Below the pieces are notes generated by a model. That model had not been told where the DNA came from and did no database searches. It saw only the letters and a program-made list of their open reading frames with translations. A stretch of 64,000 nucleotides of DNA from an uncultured Oscillospiraceae bacterium (GTDB lineage: Bacteria > Bacillota > Clostridia > Oscillospirales > Oscillospiraceae), in contig CAKTPO010000003.1 in assembly GCA_934591845.1 (NCBI GenBank), positions 118,352 through 182,351 on the forward strand. The letters run 5' to 3'. This document shows, piece after piece, positions 8,014-15,811 of the stretch. The position numbers and the translations under genes were made by a program. The stretch's first letter is position 1, and every line of letters starts with the position of its first letter.

Positions 8014-9276
8014 ATGACACGTTCAGAAGCACTCTTTGAGGAAGCCCAGCGGTTTCTTCCCGGTGGGGTCAACTCCCCGGTACGAGCCTGCCGCAGTGTG
8101 GGTACTTACCCCCGATTCTTGCAAAGAGGCCAGGACAGCCGGGTGTGGGATGAGGACGGCAAGGAATACATTGACCTGATCTGCTCCTGGGGCCCCCTGA
8201 TTCTGGGGCACTGCCAGCCCCAGGTTCAGGAGGCTGTGGCCCAGGCCATGTCCAAAGGGCTGAGCTTTGGTGCGCCTACCGCCGTAGAGGTGGAAATGGC
8301 CAAGCAGGTCTGTAAAATGACCGGCCTGGAAATGGTGCGGATGGTCAACTCCGGCACCGAGGCGGTAATGTCCGCCCTGCGCCTGGCCCGTGGGGCCACC
8401 GGCCGGGGGAAAATCATCAAATTCGCAGGATGCTACCACGGCCATTCCGACTCCATGCTGGTGAAGGCCGGTTCCGGAGCCTTGACCACCGGTACCCCGG
8501 ATTCCGCCGGTGTTCCCAAGGAAATGGCCGAGGACACCCTGACGGCGGAGTTCAACGATCTGCAAAGCGTCCGGGCCTTGCTGGAAGCCAACCCCGGGGA
8601 AGTGGCGGCGGTGATCGTAGAGCCGGTGGCCGCCAATATGGGCGTGGTACCCCCGGCCCCCGGCTTTTTGCAGGGGCTGCGGCAGCTGTGTGACGAATTC
8701 GGCAGCCTGTTGATTTTTGACGAGGTGATCACCGGCTTCCGTCTGGCCCCCGGCGGTGCCCAGCAGTATTTTGGAGTCCGGGCAGACCTGGTGACCTACG
8801 GAAAAATTATCGGCGGCGGTATGCCCGTAGGTGCCTACGGCGGCAGTCGGAAGCTCATGGAGCTGGTTGCCCCCCTGGGCCCTGTGTACCAGGCCGGTAC
8901 CCTTTCCGGAAACCCGGTGGCCATGGCGGCGGGACTCAAGCAGCTGCAAATTCTGGACAGCCATCCGGAAATCTACCGGAAGCTTGAATCCCTGGGAGCC
9001 ATGCTCCAGGAGGGGCTGCAGCAGCGGCTGAAAAACGTCCCCGCCCAGGTAAACCGGGTAGGCTCCATCGCCACGGTCTTCTTTACGGACCGGCCCGTTA
9101 CCGGCTACGCCGCTGCCCGGTCTTCGGACCCCGAAAAATTCAAAACCTGGTACTTAGGGCTCCTGTCTCACGGCATCTATGCCGCCCCCAGCCAGTTTGA
9201 AGCCATGTTCCTCTCCTGTGCCCACACACCGGCGCAAATCGAAAAAATCCTGAAAGCGGCAGAGGAGATTTTCTGA
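8014..9276 (+). CDS. hemL: Glutamate-1-semialdehyde 2,1-aminomutase
   Basis: A 420-residue PLP enzyme that converts glutamate-1-semialdehyde to 5-aminolevulinate, next after HemA in the C5 pathway. It has the typical N terminus (FLPGGVNSPVRACRSVG), VNSGTEAVMSALRLAR, LIFDEVITGFRLAPGG and the PLP lysine in VTYGKIIGGGMPVGAYGG. It begins immediately after the hemB stop and is the last gene of the riboswitch operon; a GC-rich hairpin follows. Confidence 0.97.
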   Translation: MTRSEALFEEAQRFLPGGVNSPVRACRSVGTYPRFLQRGQDSRVWDEDGKEYIDLICSWGPLILGHCQPQVQEAVAQAMSKGLSFGAPTAVEVEMAKQVCKMTGLEMVRMVNSGTEAVMSALRLARGATGRGKIIKFAGCYHGHSDSMLVKAGSGALTTGTPDSAGVPKEMAEDTLTAEFNDLQSVRALLEANPGEVAAVIVEPVAANMGVVPPAPGFLQGLRQLCDEFGSLLIFDEVITGFRLAPGGAQQYFGVRADLVTYGKIIGGGMPVGAYGGSRKLMELVAPLGPVYQAGTLSGNPVAMAAGLKQLQILDSHPEIYRKLESLGAMLQEGLQQRLKNVPAQVNRVGSIATVFFTDRPVTGYAAARSSDPEKFKTWYLGLLSHGIYAAPSQFEAMFLSCAHTPAQIEKILKAAEEIF

Positions 9277-9292
9277 TAAGCCCTATAACATT

Positions 9293-9327
9293 ATCCCGGC
9301 GGATTTCTCTTTACAATCCGCCGGGAT
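9293..9327 (+). terminator. Hairpin ending the corrin operon
   Basis: ATCCCGGCGGATT / AATCCGCCGGGAT stem with a short loop, 17 nt after the hemL stop. The U-tract is weak (TTCCTG), so termination may be partial. Its right arm overlaps the spacer of the next promoter. Confidence 0.6.
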
Positions 9328-9338
9328 TCCTGTATGAT
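9310..9338 (+). promoter_or_regulatory. Promoter for the small membrane protein and gluQ
   Basis: TTTACA at 9310-9315, 17-bp spacer, TATGAT at 9333-9338. Transcription from here starts after the ATG at 9334, which supports the downstream GTG at 9370 as the real start of the next gene. Confidence 0.6.
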
Positions 9339-9369
9339 AGGGGAAAAAATAACGGAGGAGGAAGGGCCT

Positions 9370-9738
9370 GTGTTTGATGATCCCAGGAAGGAATTGGAGC
9401 GGCTGCAAAAAGAGCTGCTGGCAGCGGAGGAGGAAGAACCAGGGGAAGAATTGGAGGAATTTGACGACCTGGAAGATTTGGATTTAGACGGTACGCTGGA
9501 ATCGGTGGATTGGGACGGTGCCCATCGGGAGCCTCTGTCCAGAAGCTATACCCGGGAGAAGGAAGACGAAGATGTGAAACTCTGGAACCCGGGGGCGGAA
9601 ATCGAGGAGACTCTGCGGCAGGAGGAGGAACTGCCTAAAAAGGAAAAGAAGTCCTATATAGGGCTGAAATTTGCCATTGCGTTGGAGCTTTTGGCCATTG
9701 CGGGGCTGTTTTGGTGGTGGTATCTGTGGATCCGATAA
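9370..9738 (+). CDS. Acidic single-pass membrane protein, unknown function
   Basis: About 122 residues, not recognised. The first two thirds are very rich in Glu and Asp (KELLAAEEEEPGEELEEF, DDLEDLDLDG), followed by a lysine cluster (LPKKEKKSYIG) and one C-terminal membrane helix ending WWWYLWIR. The orientation suggests an acidic cytoplasmic domain tethered by a C-terminal tail anchor. GTG at 9370 is chosen because GGAGGAGG lies about 9 nt upstream and the promoter at 9310-9338 excludes the earlier ATG at 9334. Its end overlaps the likely start of gluQ. Confidence 0.6.
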   Translation: MFDDPRKELERLQKELLAAEEEEPGEELEEFDDLEDLDLDGTLESVDWDGAHREPLSRSYTREKEDEDVKLWNPGAEIEETLRQEEELPKKEKKSYIGLKFAIALELLAIAGLFWWWYLWIR

Positions 9739-10652
9739 CACCGGTAGGCCGCTTTGCCCCCACTCCCTCAGGCCGGATGCACCTGGGCAATGTGTTCTCG
9801 GCCCTGATTGCATGGCTCTCCGTCAAATCCCGGGGCGGGGAAATGGTTTTGCGGATGGAGGATCTGGACACCCAGCGGACAAGCCGGGAATACGGGGACA
9901 TTCTGCGGCAGGACTTAACCTGGCTGGGCCTTCTCTGGGACCGGGAAACGGAACCCCAGAGCCAGCGCAGTGCTGTTTATGACCGGTATTTTGACCGGTT
10001 ACAGCAGCAGGGGCTCCTCTACCCCTGCTACTGCACCCGGAGCCAGCTCCACAGTGTCAACGCCCCCCATTTAAGTGACGGCACCTACGTCTACCCCGGC
10101 ACTTGCCGGAATCTGACAGAGGCGCAGCAGGCGGCATTTGGGAGAAACCCTGCCTGGCGTGTCCGGGTGCCGGATCGGCTGTGGAGTGTGGAAGACCGCA
10201 TCCAGGGCCATTACGAAAGCAACCTGGCCCGGGACTGCGGAGACATGGTGGTCCGTCGAGCCGACGGGGTCTACGTCTACCAGCTGGCCGTCACCGTAGA
10301 TGACGGGGAGGCCGGTGTTACCGAGGTGGTAAGAGGCTCGGACCTTTTAAGCTCTGCCCCCCGGCAGATGTATTTGCAGGAACTGTTCGGCTTTCCCCAT
10401 CCCACCTACGCCCACGTGCCCATGCTGCTATCCCCAGACGGCCGCCGCCTGAGCAAACGGGACCGGGACATGGACATGGGTGCCATCCGGGCAAAAATGA
10501 CCCCGGAAGCCCTTTTAGGCACCCTGGGCTGTACTGCGGGCCTGCTTCCCACCAACGCCCCCATCTCCGCAAAAGAACTGGCAGAGACGTTCTCCTGGGA
10601 AAAGCTCAAGAAAGAGGACATCAGGATGGACGGGGGTTTAGTGGACAGTTGA
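9711..10652 (+). CDS. gluQ: Glutamyl-Q tRNA(Asp) synthetase
   Basis: A class I synthetase paralogue that attaches glutamate to queuosine in tRNA(Asp) without acting on tRNA(Glu). It has the catalytic core with GRFAPTPSGRMHLGN (HIGH-like) and RRLSKRDRD (KMSKS-like), MEDLDTQRTSREYGDILRQD, the zinc cysteines in YPCYCTR with a later Cys, and no anticodon-binding domain, as expected at about 310 residues. The start is uncertain: TTG 9711, GTG 9714, 9717 or 9726 are all in frame. The final residues (GLVDS) and the stop codon come from a repeat array that begins at 10641. Confidence 0.88.
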   Translation: MVVVSVDPITPVGRFAPTPSGRMHLGNVFSALIAWLSVKSRGGEMVLRMEDLDTQRTSREYGDILRQDLTWLGLLWDRETEPQSQRSAVYDRYFDRLQQQGLLYPCYCTRSQLHSVNAPHLSDGTYVYPGTCRNLTEAQQAAFGRNPAWRVRVPDRLWSVEDRIQGHYESNLARDCGDMVVRRADGVYVYQLAVTVDDGEAGVTEVVRGSDLLSSAPRQMYLQELFGFPHPTYAHVPMLLSPDGRRLSKRDRDMDMGAIRAKMTPEALLGTLGCTAGLLPTNAPISAKELAETFSWEKLKKEDIRMDGGLVDS

Positions 10653-10883
10653 CAGTTTTTTCGAATTGACAATTGACAATGGACAATTGACAATGTTTGG
10701 TGGACGGACGTGGCCTCTTTGCGCCCGTTGTTCCCACAATCCGCAACGCCGCACCGTCCGTCCTTAGAATCCCCCGGTTGGAAGGTTCCCCAATCAGCGA
10801 AACCGTAGGGAACGGCCTATGTGCCGTTCCGCACGTGAAAGGACGGAACTGTTACCGATAAAAACCAGACACGTCCCCCCATA

Positions 10884-11008
10884 TGTCATTCCGACCGTAG
10901 CGCAAGCGGAGTGGAGGAATCCACCACGTGGCAGAAAAGAACCAACACAAGGTAAAACCCGCCACTTGGGAAGATTCCTCGACTCCGTTTCACTCGCTCG
11001 GAATGACA
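10884..11008. repeat. TGTCATTCC...GGAATGACA imperfect palindrome, copy 1
   Basis: Long imperfect inverted repeat. The left arm contains GTGGAGGAATC, the right arm GATTCCTCGACTCCG. It can fold as a long hairpin in either strand. Related copies lie at 11276, 53547 and 58026. Confidence 0.85.
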
Positions 11009-11275
11009 TGATCGGGGGGTGGTTTTGTTTTATCCGCACAGGTTGTATTCGCCACGCAGCGGAACGGCACATAGGCCGTTCCCTACAGTGAGACTCGGTA
11101 TGATTTCCTTTGCGCCCGTTGTTTCTGCAATGCGAAACGCAGCCCCGCCCGTCCTTAGAACACCCCGGTTGAAAACGCCCACCAATCAGCGAAACCGTAG
11201 GGAACGGCCTATGTGCCGTTCCGCACGTGAAAGGACGGAACCGTTACCGATAAAAACCAGACACGTCCCCTCATA

Positions 11276-11396
11276 TGTCATTCCGACCGTAGCGCAAGCG
11301 GAGTGGAGGAATCTTCTACGTTGGAGAATGAACCACCACAAGATAAAATTGCTACTTGGGAAGATTCCTCGACTCACTCTTTCGCTCGGAATGACA
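11276..11396. repeat. TGTCATTCC...GGAATGACA imperfect palindrome, copy 2
   Basis: Same palindrome as at 10884, 392 bp downstream, part of the tandem duplication. Confidence 0.85.
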
Positions 11397-11586
11397 TATC
11401 GGAAGGTGTTTCCATTCAACCGCACAGGTTATATTCGATACGTGGCGGGCGGCAGATTGCCGCCCCTGCATTGAAATTGTTACCAATACTGCGTATTTAA
11501 CGGATTTATTGCTATTTTGCGTTTTGAAAAATGTGAAACACATGGGTATTCAACCTGTGGGGGTAAACGGTACCGCCCCATTGAGG

Positions 11587-13170
11587 CTATTTTTCGCACT
11601 GGGAGGGGTCGGCACTTGCTTTTTTTACGGGGTCCAGTTTCAGCAGGTCTATGAATCGGTAGGACATGAGCATGAACAGGCGGGTATCCGGGTCGTTTAA
11701 GTCGGAGGTGATGATCTGCTGGATTTTTTCCAGCCGCTGGTATAGGGTGTTTCGGTGGATGAAGAGCTGTCGGGCGGTGGCTGTGGCGTTGAGTCCGCAG
11801 ATCAGGTATTCTTGCAGGGTGGGCAGCAGCTCGGTGCCGTTTTTGTCGTCATATATCCATAGCTGCACCAGGTCCGGGTGGCACAGGTGGCGGCCATTGA
11901 TCCGGGTGGTGCCGTAGTGCATGAAATAGGGCAGCACATAGTCCTCAAACCGGTAATGCCAGATGTCCGGGGCGTAGAGTCCCCCCATTTCCAGGGCGGC
12001 CAGGGACTGCTTGTAATAGGAAGAAAGGGTGCTGAAATCAAAGAACGTATAGCTGATGCCCACATGGAGCAGATGCTCCCGGAGAAACAGGATCAGCTTT
12101 TGGATGGCACCGTCCCGGCTGATGCGGGCCTGGTCCAGATTCAGCAGGGCCACGATTTTATCCTCATATAAAAAGGCGAAGCTCTGGGCAAAGGCACTTT
12201 CCAGGCTCATGCAGGTGCTATGGTAGACGGAATTGGCCCGGTCCCAGCCGTTGATCTCAAAGGCCAGACACAGGTAACGGTCACTGTTGAACCAGCGCAG
12301 GGTCAGCAGCTGTTGGTCAATGACCGCTTGCTCGATTTGTTCCCCGGACAGCAGTTTTTTCAGAAATTCCTCAAATCGGCGGCTGTGGCCGTAGTGAAAA
12401 TCCGATTGGCAAAGGGCGGTATACACGCACTCGGCAAAGTAGCGCAAGGCACTGGGGGAGAGGGTTTCCAGGGGTGTCCGCAATTGGGGAACGGCCAGGG
12501 TGAAAATGGCGTTTCCCCGGCTGACGTGGAGAAAGAGGGTGCTGTAGGGCAGATAGTCCTCAGACAGCAGATAGGGGCTGCGGCTCTCCCGGCCCGGATG
12601 GGAGGAAAAGGCCTTGATGAGGGAGATGGCCTCCTCTGAGAGCATCCATTGGTTGGTCTTCTCCTGACGGACCCACCCCATTTTGATATTGGGGTCAAAT
12701 TTGCTCAGGAGACAAAAGTTCCGGTCCAGCACCAGAACGGGATTCCCGAAAAAGGACTCTCCCGCTTCCAGCACCCGGTCTAAGGAGGCGTTTCGGGCCA
12801 GGATTTGGCTCAGCGACAAGGCCCACTGCTGATAACGCTGGAAAATCCCATTGATTTGATTGAATACGGCGTTGAAAGTGTCTTTTTTCACCGGCACATC
12901 CAGAACCAGCGCGTCCAACCCGCCACTCCGGAGGGGTTCTTCTTCTACCGCCCCAACAATCACCAGGGCGGTGCCGGGGGGAAAGCTCTGGCCGCCTTTC
13001 AGCAGCTTTGCCGGGACTACATAGCACAAATCGCTGCGCAAAGCCTGGCCTTTGGACCATAGCGCGGCGGCACTCAGGCGGGGTTGGCGGATGGAATAGG
13101 TGTTGCCCGCGGCAATGTGTGCGTTTTGCACATGGAGGGCAAGCAATAGGGTTTCCAGACTCAGGTCCAT
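11587..13170 (-). CDS. PucR-family transcriptional regulator
   Basis: A 527-residue regulator. The N-terminal half holds a PucR-type sensory region (DLCYVVPAKLLKGG, TALVIVGAVEEEPLRSGGLD, then the ILARNASLDRVLEAGESFFG coiled segment). The C-terminal 70 residues are the helix-turn-helix_30 domain (LICGLNATATARQLFIHRNT, LYQRLEKIQQIITSDLNDPD). PucR proteins control purine, amino-acid or methylated-compound catabolism. ATG 13170 has an AGGAGG site 8 nt upstream. It is divergent from an MFS transporter and a UroD-fold methyltransferase, its likely targets. Confidence 0.85.
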   Translation of the reverse strand: MDLSLETLLLALHVQNAHIAAGNTYSIRQPRLSAAALWSKGQALRSDLCYVVPAKLLKGGQSFPPGTALVIVGAVEEEPLRSGGLDALVLDVPVKKDTFNAVFNQINGIFQRYQQWALSLSQILARNASLDRVLEAGESFFGNPVLVLDRNFCLLSKFDPNIKMGWVRQEKTNQWMLSEEAISLIKAFSSHPGRESRSPYLLSEDYLPYSTLFLHVSRGNAIFTLAVPQLRTPLETLSPSALRYFAECVYTALCQSDFHYGHSRRFEEFLKKLLSGEQIEQAVIDQQLLTLRWFNSDRYLCLAFEINGWDRANSVYHSTCMSLESAFAQSFAFLYEDKIVALLNLDQARISRDGAIQKLILFLREHLLHVGISYTFFDFSTLSSYYKQSLAALEMGGLYAPDIWHYRFEDYVLPYFMHYGTTRINGRHLCHPDLVQLWIYDDKNGTELLPTLQEYLICGLNATATARQLFIHRNTLYQRLEKIQQIITSDLNDPDTRLFMLMSYRFIDLLKLDPVKKASADPSQCEK

Positions 13171-13317
13171 AGGGCATTCCTCCTGCTTCTTCAGACTCCC
13201 AGGGAAAAAGTACCGATGATTCCAGGGAATTTGGAAAATCTTTTTTACAGTATACCGAAAAATCACCGGTTTGTCCAGTGGAGAACGGTGGGGGACTGCC
13301 TGGGGAGAACCCCTCAA

Positions 13318-13358
13318 AACCCCGGATTTTTGGAGAAATAATACAAAAATCCGGGGTT
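13318..13358. promoter_or_regulatory. Inverted repeat between divergent regulator and transporter (operator or hairpin)
   Basis: 15-bp perfect arms at 13318-13332 (AACCCCGGATTTTTG) and 13344-13358, 11-bp loop. A second small inverted repeat, GTTCC TTTTGTA GGAAC, overlaps its end (13356-13372). Position suggests an operator of the PucR-type regulator, but a transcribed hairpin is not excluded. Confidence 0.5.
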
Positions 13359-13487
13359 CCTTTTGTAGGAACACTACAGAAATTCCTTTCTATATGTGCA
13401 GAATGCCCACTGAAAAGAAAAAACAGTTCACACCCCCTTATGGGCAAAGTATCCCCAGAGGACGAAAAACAGAGGAAACGCTGCCCG

Positions 13488-13516
13488 TTTCTGTTTTGGG
13501 CTGCCTGGGTTATAGT
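13488..13516 (+). promoter_or_regulatory. Promoter of the MFS-methyltransferase operon
   Basis: TTTCTG at 13488-13493, 17-bp spacer, TATAGT at 13511-13516 with GGGT just before it. The -35 is weak, as expected for an activator-dependent promoter. Confidence 0.5.
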
Positions 13517-13561
13517 AAAAGCACAAGCCGGAAACCGGTGACCAAGAAAGGAAGGGAAATT

Positions 13562-14746
13562 ATGGAAACAAAGAAAAAGGGAATCTCTCCCTATGTCTAT
13601 CTGGCGATCATCGTCCTGTCCTATCTGACGGCGGGCTTCTGCCAGTATCGCTTGCAGCCCATCCTCACCTATCTGATGCAGGGCATGTCCATTGACGAGG
13701 GAAAGGCCGGTGTGCTGGTATCCGCTCTGAGCATTCTGAGCATTTTCCTGGCCATGCCCTTCGGCGTGATGATGGGCAAGGTCGGACCCCGGAAGACCGG
13801 CATCCTGGCCATGTGCCTCATTATTGCGGGTTCTCTGGTGGGCGTGTTCGGAACCACCAGCTACGCCGTGATGTTTGCCTCCCAGCTGGTGGTAGGCGCG
13901 GGCATCTGTGCCACGGGCATTCTGGGACCTTATGTGATCGCCTGTCTCTTCGCGCCGGAACTGCGGGGCCGGGCCAACGGCATTTACATTACCGGCGGCA
14001 CCATTGCCCAGCTGGTCATGTATAACCTGGTACCCCGGATCACCAGCGCAGACAACATTGCCCCCGCCTGGTGGTTCACCATCGGCTACAGCGTGGTGAT
14101 GCTGGTGGCCTGGATGATCTTCATCACCGACCAGGTGGCACCGCCCATGGGTGCTTCCGGAAAGGGCGCGCCGAAAATCAGCCTGATGGAGGCCATTCGG
14201 GATAAGAACGTCTTCCAGCTGTCTGTAGGCGGGCTGTTCTTTATGATGAGTACCATGGCGGTTATGAGCTTTGCCCCCACGTTCCTGGTGGTGCATCACG
14301 GCTATACCGCGGAAGCCGCCGGATCCCTGGTCAGTGTTTGTGCCATTGTTGGGGCGTGTTCCACGGCCATTGGCGGAACGCTGTCGGACCTGCTGAAAAC
14401 CCGGAAGTGGATCTACTTTGGCGCACTGATGTGGATGGCCCTGTCCCGGTTCCTCATCGCCTTTCTCCCGGCCGGCCCGCTGCTGAATGTGACCATCTGG
14501 CTCCAGGGCTTGCCCGCCGTTGCCATGGGTCTATTGTACACCGTGGCCGGGGAATCCATTGCTCCGGAAAAAGCCAGTGTGGGTATTTCCGTTCTGAATA
14601 TGTTTATCGGTATCGGCACCCTGATTGCCAGTGCTTTGTTTGGGGTCCTGGCCGTGAACCTGGGCTACAGTGTCAGCTTCTGCGTCTTTGGTGTGCTGAC
14701 CCTGTTGGGCCTGGTAGGTGTTTGTACCATCCCCGGCGTGAAATAA
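13562..14746 (+). CDS. MFS transporter (OFA/oxalate-formate antiporter-like)
   Basis: A 394-residue permease with about 12 hydrophobic helices, starting METKKKGISPYVYLAIIVLS. The MFS signature between helices 2 and 3 is seen as PFGVMMGKVGPRKTG, and the second half begins near LMEAIRDKNVFQLSVGGLFF. The substrate cannot be read from sequence. The ATG at 13562 follows GGAAGGGAA. It is 19 nt upstream of a UroD-fold methyltransferase and divergent from a PucR regulator, so it probably imports a methylated compound demethylated by that enzyme, or exports the product. Confidence 0.85.
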   Translation: METKKKGISPYVYLAIIVLSYLTAGFCQYRLQPILTYLMQGMSIDEGKAGVLVSALSILSIFLAMPFGVMMGKVGPRKTGILAMCLIIAGSLVGVFGTTSYAVMFASQLVVGAGICATGILGPYVIACLFAPELRGRANGIYITGGTIAQLVMYNLVPRITSADNIAPAWWFTIGYSVVMLVAWMIFITDQVAPPMGASGKGAPKISLMEAIRDKNVFQLSVGGLFFMMSTMAVMSFAPTFLVVHHGYTAEAAGSLVSVCAIVGACSTAIGGTLSDLLKTRKWIYFGALMWMALSRFLIAFLPAGPLLNVTIWLQGLPAVAMGLLYTVAGESIAPEKASVGISVLNMFIGIGTLIASALFGVLAVNLGYSVSFCVFGVLTLLGLVGVCTIPGVK

Positions 14747-14765
14747 GAATAGGAGGAAGCAAACC

Positions 14766-15755
14766 ATGATGACGTTGCGTGAAAATGCCATGGCGATCTA
14801 CAACCGCCAGCAGCCGGACTACTATTTTGACCTGATGGATGCCATTCAGCTGGTGCCGGACCCGGTGCTGATGTCGGGAATGTTCCCCCAGGACGGCAAG
14901 GAACACAAAGACGCCTGGGGAACGGTTTACATCTACAAACCCGGCGCACCCGGACCCCATCCCCATGTAACGGCGGAAAACGCGGTGATCAAGGATATTG
15001 AGCGTTGGAAAGAAGATCTGGTGGTGCCGCCCACCCGGGGTCTGGATTGGACCGCGGCCAAGCAGGTGGCGGATGCCACGGACCGGAAAGAAAAATTTGT
15101 TGGCGTCATGTTCGGCGGCGGCCTGTTTGAGCGCAGCCACCACCTGATGGGCATGGAAAACGCTCTGTGTAACTACATGGAGTACCCGGAGGAAATGGCG
15201 GAGCTGCTGCGGGTGATCGCGGACTACAAAATCGACTATATCCACGAAATGGGCAAACAGATCCACCCGGACATCATCTTCTACCATGATGACTGGGGTT
15301 CCAAGCAGAATGTCTTCCTGCCGCCCAGAGTGTGGCGGGAGCTGATTAAGCCCTTGCAAAAGGAAATTGCCGATGCCATTCACGAAGAGGGCATGATCTA
15401 TATGCACCATGCGGACTGCATCTGCCAGCCTCTGGTAACGGACATGGTGGAAATCGGCGTGGACATCTGGCAGGGCGTGATCGCCCAGAACGACATTGTG
15501 GAGATCCAGCGTATCACAGAGGGAAAGCTGGCCATGGTCGGCGGCATTGACGGGCCTAAAATCGATGTGGAAGACATTACCGAAGAGCAGATCCGGGCGG
15601 AGGTCCGCCGGGCGGTGGATACCTATTGCCCCGGAGGGCGGTTCTACCCCGGCATTCCCAACGGCGTGTGCTATCGGCCCTGGAACGACAAAATCGAAAA
15701 GGACGAACTGAAAAAATACGGCAGAGAATGGGCATTGAAACACCCCATTGTGTAA
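14766..15755 (+). CDS. Uroporphyrinogen decarboxylase-fold methyltransferase (MtaA/corrinoid type)
   Basis: A 329-residue UroD-family protein (MTLRENAMAIYNRQQPDYYF, FHDDWGS-like FYHDDWGSKQNVFLPPRVWR, GGIDGPKIDVEDITEEQI, CPGGRFYPGIPNG). HHADCIC resembles the His-X-Cys zinc site of MtaA-type methyltransferases that move methyl groups between substrates, corrinoid proteins and thiols. A true heme UroD is unlikely: the N-terminal RQAGR-type active site is missing. No corrinoid protein gene is adjacent. An AGGAGG site lies 8 nt upstream of the ATG; a second ATG at 14769 is possible. Confidence 0.8.
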   Translation: MMTLRENAMAIYNRQQPDYYFDLMDAIQLVPDPVLMSGMFPQDGKEHKDAWGTVYIYKPGAPGPHPHVTAENAVIKDIERWKEDLVVPPTRGLDWTAAKQVADATDRKEKFVGVMFGGGLFERSHHLMGMENALCNYMEYPEEMAELLRVIADYKIDYIHEMGKQIHPDIIFYHDDWGSKQNVFLPPRVWRELIKPLQKEIADAIHEEGMIYMHHADCICQPLVTDMVEIGVDIWQGVIAQNDIVEIQRITEGKLAMVGGIDGPKIDVEDITEEQIRAEVRRAVDTYCPGGRFYPGIPNGVCYRPWNDKIEKDELKKYGREWALKHPIV

Positions 15756-15764
15756 AAGCATAAA

Positions 15765-15798
15765 AATAAGGACGCCAAAACCGGCGTCCTTATTCTTT
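15765..15798. terminator. Bidirectional terminator between convergent genes
   Basis: 12-bp stem AATAAGGACGCC / GGCGTCCTTATT, loop AAAACC, with T/A-rich flanks on both sides. It serves the methyltransferase gene and the convergent ROK gene. Confidence 0.8.
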
Positions 15799-15811
15799 GA
15801 ATCAATGCTTT

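Larger units (their letters stand above)
10641..11470. repeat. Tandemly duplicated intergenic repeat element with heptamer array
   Basis: Starts with GTGGACAGTTGACAG and a run of TTGACAA heptamers to about 10695. Two direct copies of a roughly 392-bp unit follow, with TTTGCGCCCGTTG at 10718 and again at 11109. Each copy holds a GGAACGGC..GCCGTTCC hairpin and a 121-125-bp imperfect palindrome bounded by TGTCATTCCGA and TCGGAATGACA. Short open frames here are shared by all copies and look non-coding. No right-hand heptamer array is present. The stretch 11471-11586 up to the regulator gene holds nothing I recognise. Confidence 0.85.

Noticed and set aside
10819..11474. Several 80-150-codon frames inside the repeat element
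   Set aside because: The same peptides recur in every copy because the DNA repeats, and they break in different places between copies; no ribosome sites.
12695..14299. Minus-strand frame of about 530 codons spanning the PucR start and the MFS gene
   Set aside because: It runs through the divergent promoter region and antisense to the MFS gene; composition is His/Gly/Gln-rich as in other antisense frames.
14766..15755. Heme uroporphyrinogen decarboxylase HemE
   Set aside because: Lacks the N-terminal Arg-rich active-site motif and has an MtaA-like His/Cys zinc motif; it lies with a transporter, not with hem genes.
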